Source of the DNA: Deinococcus sp. KSM4-11
GTDB lineage: Bacteria; Deinococcota; Deinococci; Deinococcales; Deinococcaceae
NCBI RefSeq assembly: GCF_004801415.1
Contig: NZ_SSNX01000004.1
Span: forward strand, 1 to 64,000
Direction: 5' to 3'
DNA length: 64,000 bases
The position numbers and the translations under genes were made by a program. The stretch's first letter is position 1; every line of letters starts with the position of its first letter. This document shows positions 60,968 through 64,000 of the stretch, one piece after another. Below the pieces are notes generated by a model. That model had not been told where the DNA came from. It saw only the letters and a program-made list of their open reading frames with translations, and made no database searches.

Positions 60968-62422
60968 TCAGTCGGCGGCCTGCGGCACGGTGCTCACCGG
61001 GCGCGGCGCGGGGATCGCGGAGGCGAGCGCGGCGCTCACGGCACTCAGGCCCGTCAGCATCCAGAACGCAGTCTTCAGGCCGTCGATAAACGGAGTGAGG
61101 GTGGCGGCGGGCAGGTTGCTGCTCAGGCCGCTGAACACCTGCAGCATCACATCACGCGGCACGGCACTCACCACGATACTCAGCGTGAAGATGATGGCGA
61201 TCACGCCGCCCACGCTCATGAGCAGGCTGCGGATGCCGGCGGCCACGCCCCGCCGATCCGGCGCGACGCTGCCCATGATCAGGCTGGAGTTCGGGGAGTT
61301 GAACAGGCCGTTGCCGACGCCCGCCACAAACATCAGGGCGGCGATCAGCCAGTACGGCGTGCTCAGGCTGAGGCTCATGGCGATCCCGGCCAGCGCGAGT
61401 GTGCCGAGCACCAGCCCCCACTGGATCAGCGTCCGGGGATCCATGCGGTCGGACAGGCGGCCCGCGATGGGCGACGCGATCAGCAGGCCCACGGCGACCG
61501 GCGCGAGCATGATCCCGGCGACCACGGCGTCGATGCCCTTGCCGCCCTGGAAGTAGAAGACGAACAGGAAGGTCAGGGCCATGCGCGACACGGCATTCAG
61601 GAACACGGTGGCGTTGTTCAGCGTGAAAGCCCGGTCGCGGAACAGCCGCAGGTCAAGCATGGGGGCCTTAACGCGGCCCTCGATGGCCGTGAACAGCGCC
61701 AGTGCGGCCACACCCACCACCAGGTAGCCGATCACGCCGTTCCACGATTCGATGCCGCCCTGCGACAGCCCGATCATCAGCAGCGCGAAGCCGGCGGCGT
61801 AGGTTACGTTGCCCCACCAGTCGAACCGGTCTCCGAGATCCCGTTTGCTGGCCAGGTCACGCAGGGTGAAGGCCGCCCACAGCGTGCCGATGATCCCCAG
61901 CGGCACGTTGAACCAGAAGACCCACTGCCAGCCGAGTGCGGTCAGCGCTCCGCCGATGATCGGCCCCAGGATCGCGCCGACCGCGACCATCATCTGGTTC
62001 GTGCCGATGGCAAACCCCAGTTCCTTCTTCGGGAAGGCGTCGGTGACGATGGCGCTGGAGTTGGCGAGCATGAACGCCCCGCCAACGCCCTGGAGGGCGC
62101 GCAGCGCGATCAGGAGCGGCACATGGCTGGTGAAGCCCGCGAGCAGCGAGGCCAGTGTGAACACGCCGAAGCCCAGCACGTACAGCCGTTTGCGGCCCAG
62201 CATGTCCGACAGCCGGCCGACGTTCAGCACGAACACGGTCTGCGTGACGTTGTACGCCAGCAGAATCCAGATCAGGCTCAGCAGGGTGGTGTGCAGGTCG
62301 CGCAGCAGCGTGGGCAGCGCGATGATCAGCGTGCCGGAGTTCATGGACGCCATCAGCGCGCCCAGGCTGGTCACGCTCAGGGCCAGCCACTTGTAGCTGA
62401 ATTTCTCGTGCAGGGTGCTCAT
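60968..62422 (-). CDS. DHA2-type MFS multidrug exporter
   Basis: 484 residues with about 14 membrane segments. Motifs are SGTLIIALPTLLRDLHTTLLSLIWILLAYNV (motif D1), GRLSDMLGRKRLYVLG (motif A) and LRALQGVGGAFML with FNVPLGIIG. These drug/proton antiporters remove toxic compounds. The ATG at 62422 overlaps the MarR stop by four bases (ATGA), so the MarR protein probably controls it. Confidence 0.93.
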   Translation of the reverse strand: MSTLHEKFSYKWLALSVTSLGALMASMNSGTLIIALPTLLRDLHTTLLSLIWILLAYNVTQTVFVLNVGRLSDMLGRKRLYVLGFGVFTLASLLAGFTSHVPLLIALRALQGVGGAFMLANSSAIVTDAFPKKELGFAIGTNQMMVAVGAILGPIIGGALTALGWQWVFWFNVPLGIIGTLWAAFTLRDLASKRDLGDRFDWWGNVTYAAGFALLMIGLSQGGIESWNGVIGYLVVGVAALALFTAIEGRVKAPMLDLRLFRDRAFTLNNATVFLNAVSRMALTFLFVFYFQGGKGIDAVVAGIMLAPVAVGLLIASPIAGRLSDRMDPRTLIQWGLVLGTLALAGIAMSLSLSTPYWLIAALMFVAGVGNGLFNSPNSSLIMGSVAPDRRGVAAGIRSLLMSVGGVIAIIFTLSIVVSAVPRDVMLQVFSGLSSNLPAATLTPFIDGLKTAFWMLTGLSAVSAALASAIPAPRPVSTVPQAAD

Positions 62423-62877
62423 GCGTTCACCACGTCCTTGACGCTGAGGTGCCGTTCGAGTTTGTTCAGCACACCGAGGGTCTGGGTGATCTCGTCGGGG
62501 GTCAGGTCGCTGAACAGGGCTTGCAGGTGCGTGTGCATCTGCGGCACCACGCGGTGCAGGCGTTCCTCGCCGGCCGGGGTCAGGTGCAGCGTCAGGGAGC
62601 GGCGGTCTTCGCCGCGTTCGCGGGTGAGCAGGCCGTCCTGTTCGAGCCGGTCGATGATGCCGGTCAGGTTGCCGGGCGTGACGCCGATCCGGTCGGCGAT
62701 CTCGCCGGGGCTGCGCGGCTGGCCGGAGAGCTGCCGCAGCACCCGGAACTGCGGGGTGGTGAGGTCGAAGTCGGCCATGCGGGCGGTCACGCGACGGTTC
62801 AGCACGGTGTACACGCGGTCGAGATCGACCCACAGGCGAACGGCCGGGGGTCGGATGGGGGTGGGTGCATCGCTCAT
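62419..62877 (-). CDS. MarR-family transcriptional regulator
   Basis: 152 residues. It has a winged helix-turn-helix with FDLTTPQFRVLRQLSGQPRSPGEIADRIGVTPGNLTGIIDRLEQDGLLTRERGEDRRSLTLHLT split across residues 38-100, typical of MarR repressors relieved by phenolic or drug-like ligands. First gene of a two-gene operon with the MFS exporter. A 20-bp palindrome over its -10 box supports autorepression. The transcript appears to be nearly leaderless. Confidence 0.92.
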   Translation of the reverse strand: MSDAPTPIRPPAVRLWVDLDRVYTVLNRRVTARMADFDLTTPQFRVLRQLSGQPRSPGEIADRIGVTPGNLTGIIDRLEQDGLLTRERGEDRRSLTLHLTPAGEERLHRVVPQMHTHLQALFSDLTPDEITQTLGVLNKLERHLSVKDVVNA

Positions 62878-62881
62878 GCAG

Positions 62882-62901
62882 ATAGTATAAGCCTAAACTA
62901 T
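62882..62901. promoter_or_regulatory. Candidate MarR operator palindrome
   Basis: ATAGTATAAGCCTAAACTAT, an imperfect inverted repeat with five perfect outer bases per arm. It covers the -10 box and the spacer of the marR promoter. Confidence 0.65.
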
Positions 62902-62912
62902 ATAGAGTTAAA
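62884..62912 (-). promoter_or_regulatory. Promoter of marR-MFS operon
   Basis: On the minus strand, TTTAAC (62912-62907), 17-bp spacer, TATACT (62889-62884), ending six bases before the marR ATG. Confidence 0.75.
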
Positions 62913-63045
62913 GTCTTGGCCGGGCAGCGGCGCCTGGTGGAGTCATGCACTGGCCGCCAGAGGGTCGTGGCCGCCCTGCTAACGGACTGCTCACGCCCCC
63001 TCGGGCACACTCCAGGGGTCAGTCCCCCGCCATGGAGGTTCCACC

Positions 63046-63357
63046 ATGCACCCGTTGTCCCCCTCCCACGCTGGCCCCGCCGTGCCCTGCACCTGGCTGA
63101 CGGATCGGCTTCCCCTGCTCCACCGCGTCACCGGCCGCTTCCAAACCATCTGGGCGCTGCACGCTGCGGGCCACCCGGACGACAGCGTGGCCGCGCACCT
63201 CCAGGTGCCTTCCGCCACTGTGACCAGTGCAGTGCGGAGTCTCTACCGAGCTCTGGCCATCGATCCTGACGACGGGGAACTCGCCCGCGTCCAGGCAGCG
63301 CAGCTCTACCGCGCTCTGAGCGCCACCCGGACGGGCCGACCGTCAGACCAGAGCTGA
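63046..63357 (+). CDS. Small helix-turn-helix protein, 103 aa
   Basis: The middle reads FQTIWALHAAGHPDDSVAAHLQVPSATVTSAVRSLYRALAID (about residues 32-72), a helix-turn-helix of the sigma-region-4/LuxR type. No effector or sensor domain follows. It may bind DNA alone or with a partner. GGAGG lies eight bases before the ATG. It lies between the marR promoter and the LUD-domain gene. Target unknown. Confidence 0.6.
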   Translation: MHPLSPSHAGPAVPCTWLTDRLPLLHRVTGRFQTIWALHAAGHPDDSVAAHLQVPSATVTSAVRSLYRALAIDPDDGELARVQAAQLYRALSATRTGRPSDQS

Positions 63358-63380
63358 ACGGGACACTGCGTGGGAACGGT

Positions 63381-64000
63381 TCAGCCCCGACCGCGCCAGG
63401 CGGGGCCGTCCACCACGATCACCTGCAACCGACGTGGCCCGTGCACGCCCTCCACGCGCACGAGTTCGATGTCGCTGGTGGCACTCCCCCCGCTGATCCA
63501 CGTGAGGGGCCGTCCTGCCCGCACGGCCGCTGCAACGGCCTGAACGCCATCCAGCACGTCCGGCACGATCTGATCGGCACGGATGATGCACACGTGCAGA
63601 TCCGGCACCAGGGTGAGCACGCGGCGGCCCTGGCCGGGGCCGTGGTCGAGGATGATCGTGCCCGTCGTGGCGACCGCCACCGCGCAGCCCGTGACCACGG
63701 CGTCCGCGCCGTCCAGTTCCGCGTGCGTCAGGAATGGCTCGTCCCGCCGCACGTCCAGCCCGTCCGGCAGCCAGACCGCGTCCAGCCCGCCCGGCACCAC
63801 CACCCGGCGGGCGCCCCCCAGGGCTGTCCGGACGGCCTCCAGCAGCCCTGGCGGCGCGACCCGGACGAACCCGGCCCGGTAATCCTCGATCCGATCCTGA
63901 AAGGTGTGAAGCACCTCCTCGCGGGTCTGCGCAGCGGCGCGCGGATACGGCGGCCGCTCCGGCGTCTGCGCTCCCTCCTTCGCCCGGTTAATGCGGGTCA
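63381..64000 (-). CDS. LUD-domain protein (LutC/YkgG-like), start cut by the right edge
   Basis: About 206 residues are visible. LutC-type proteins belong to the lactate-utilisation LutABC system. The blocks LTHAELDGADAVVTGCAVAVATTGTIILDHGPGQGRRVLTLVPDLHVCII and SGGSATSDIELVRVEGVHGP (read in parts) are typical. The frame stays open to the edge, reading TRINRAKEGAQTPERPPYPR..., and the last two bases are TG, so the start codon is probably missing just one base. lutB or lutA would be expected beyond the edge. Confidence 0.82.
   Translation of the reverse strand, partial: TRINRAKEGAQTPERPPYPRAAAQTREEVLHTFQDRIEDYRAGFVRVAPPGLLEAVRTALGGARRVVVPGGLDAVWLPDGLDVRRDEPFLTHAELDGADAVVTGCAVAVATTGTIILDHGPGQGRRVLTLVPDLHVCIIRADQIVPDVLDGVQAVAAAVRAGRPLTWISGGSATSDIELVRVEGVHGPRRLQVIVVDGPAWRGRG

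Noticed and set aside
60947..62890. Plus-strand frame of 647 codons opposite the MFS and MarR genes
   Set aside because: His/Gln/Asp-rich shadow of the MFS transporter that also covers its promoter.

Overview
The window looks like a stretch of Deinococcus chromosome. It is very GC-rich with strong G/C at third codon positions. It carries a Lys/Ala-tailed HU protein, a CarD-type regulator, a DdrA/Rad52-like protein, and several genes whose -10 box lies only 8-10 nt before the ATG (leaderless transcripts), all typical of that genus. Species cannot be decided from the sequence alone.

Left part (1-19,050). First come a CarD-like regulator and a four-gene osmoprotectant ABC importer of the YehZYXW type (minus strand), then HU and a MoeB/ThiF-type E1-like enzyme. 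A plus-strand run follows: a PlsY-like acyltransferase, a large TPR membrane protein, UbiX, IspD and IspE, then four type IV pilus pseudopilin genes. After these come a small unknown gene, a penicillin-acylase-family Ntn hydrolase, the DdrA-like protein and a metallophosphoesterase.

19,050-20,670. A promoter, tRNA-Asp, tRNA-Phe and a terminator are followed directly by an AT-rich insert with one gene, a zinc-ribbon plus phospholipase-D-like (HKD) protein. This is the clearest sign of horizontal transfer in the window.

20,670-29,620 (minus strand). A peptide-uptake and peptide-hydrolysis operon reads IclR regulator, substrate-binding protein, two Dpp-type permeases, a glutamine-amidotransferase-like BPL_N protein, M19 dipeptidase, proline iminopeptidase and an M24 homologue lacking metal ligands. 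It has no ATPase gene.

30,120-44,610. A compact contractile injection system (CIS) locus encodes a Pvc16-like cap, one sheath, one tube, a proline-rich protein, LysM hub, VgrG-like spike, small spike-associated protein, gp25, a J-type baseplate protein fused to an Asp-box beta-propeller, and a tail-I protein. It continues with membrane genes (a multi-pass protein with HEFVH, an Ig/TM/PASTA protein, a single-TM protein, a six-to-seven-TM protein) and a secreted M23 peptidase. There is no recognisable tape measure, AAA+ ATPase, fibre, capsid, terminase or integrase. This is the best candidate for an undescribed system: a minimal, possibly membrane-associated CIS.

44,770-60,890. An L-arabinose/arabinan regulon lies on both strands: LacI-type regulator, ABC importer without ATPase, GH51, AraB, AraD, AraA, GH43, Zn-dependent dehydrogenase, GH127 and GH2. 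Two copies of one 14-bp palindrome sit on promoters on both sides, so one repressor probably controls the whole regulon.

60,970-64,000. A MarR regulator and DHA2-type MFS exporter follow (with a palindrome over the -10 box), then a small HTH protein and a LUD-domain protein cut by the right edge.
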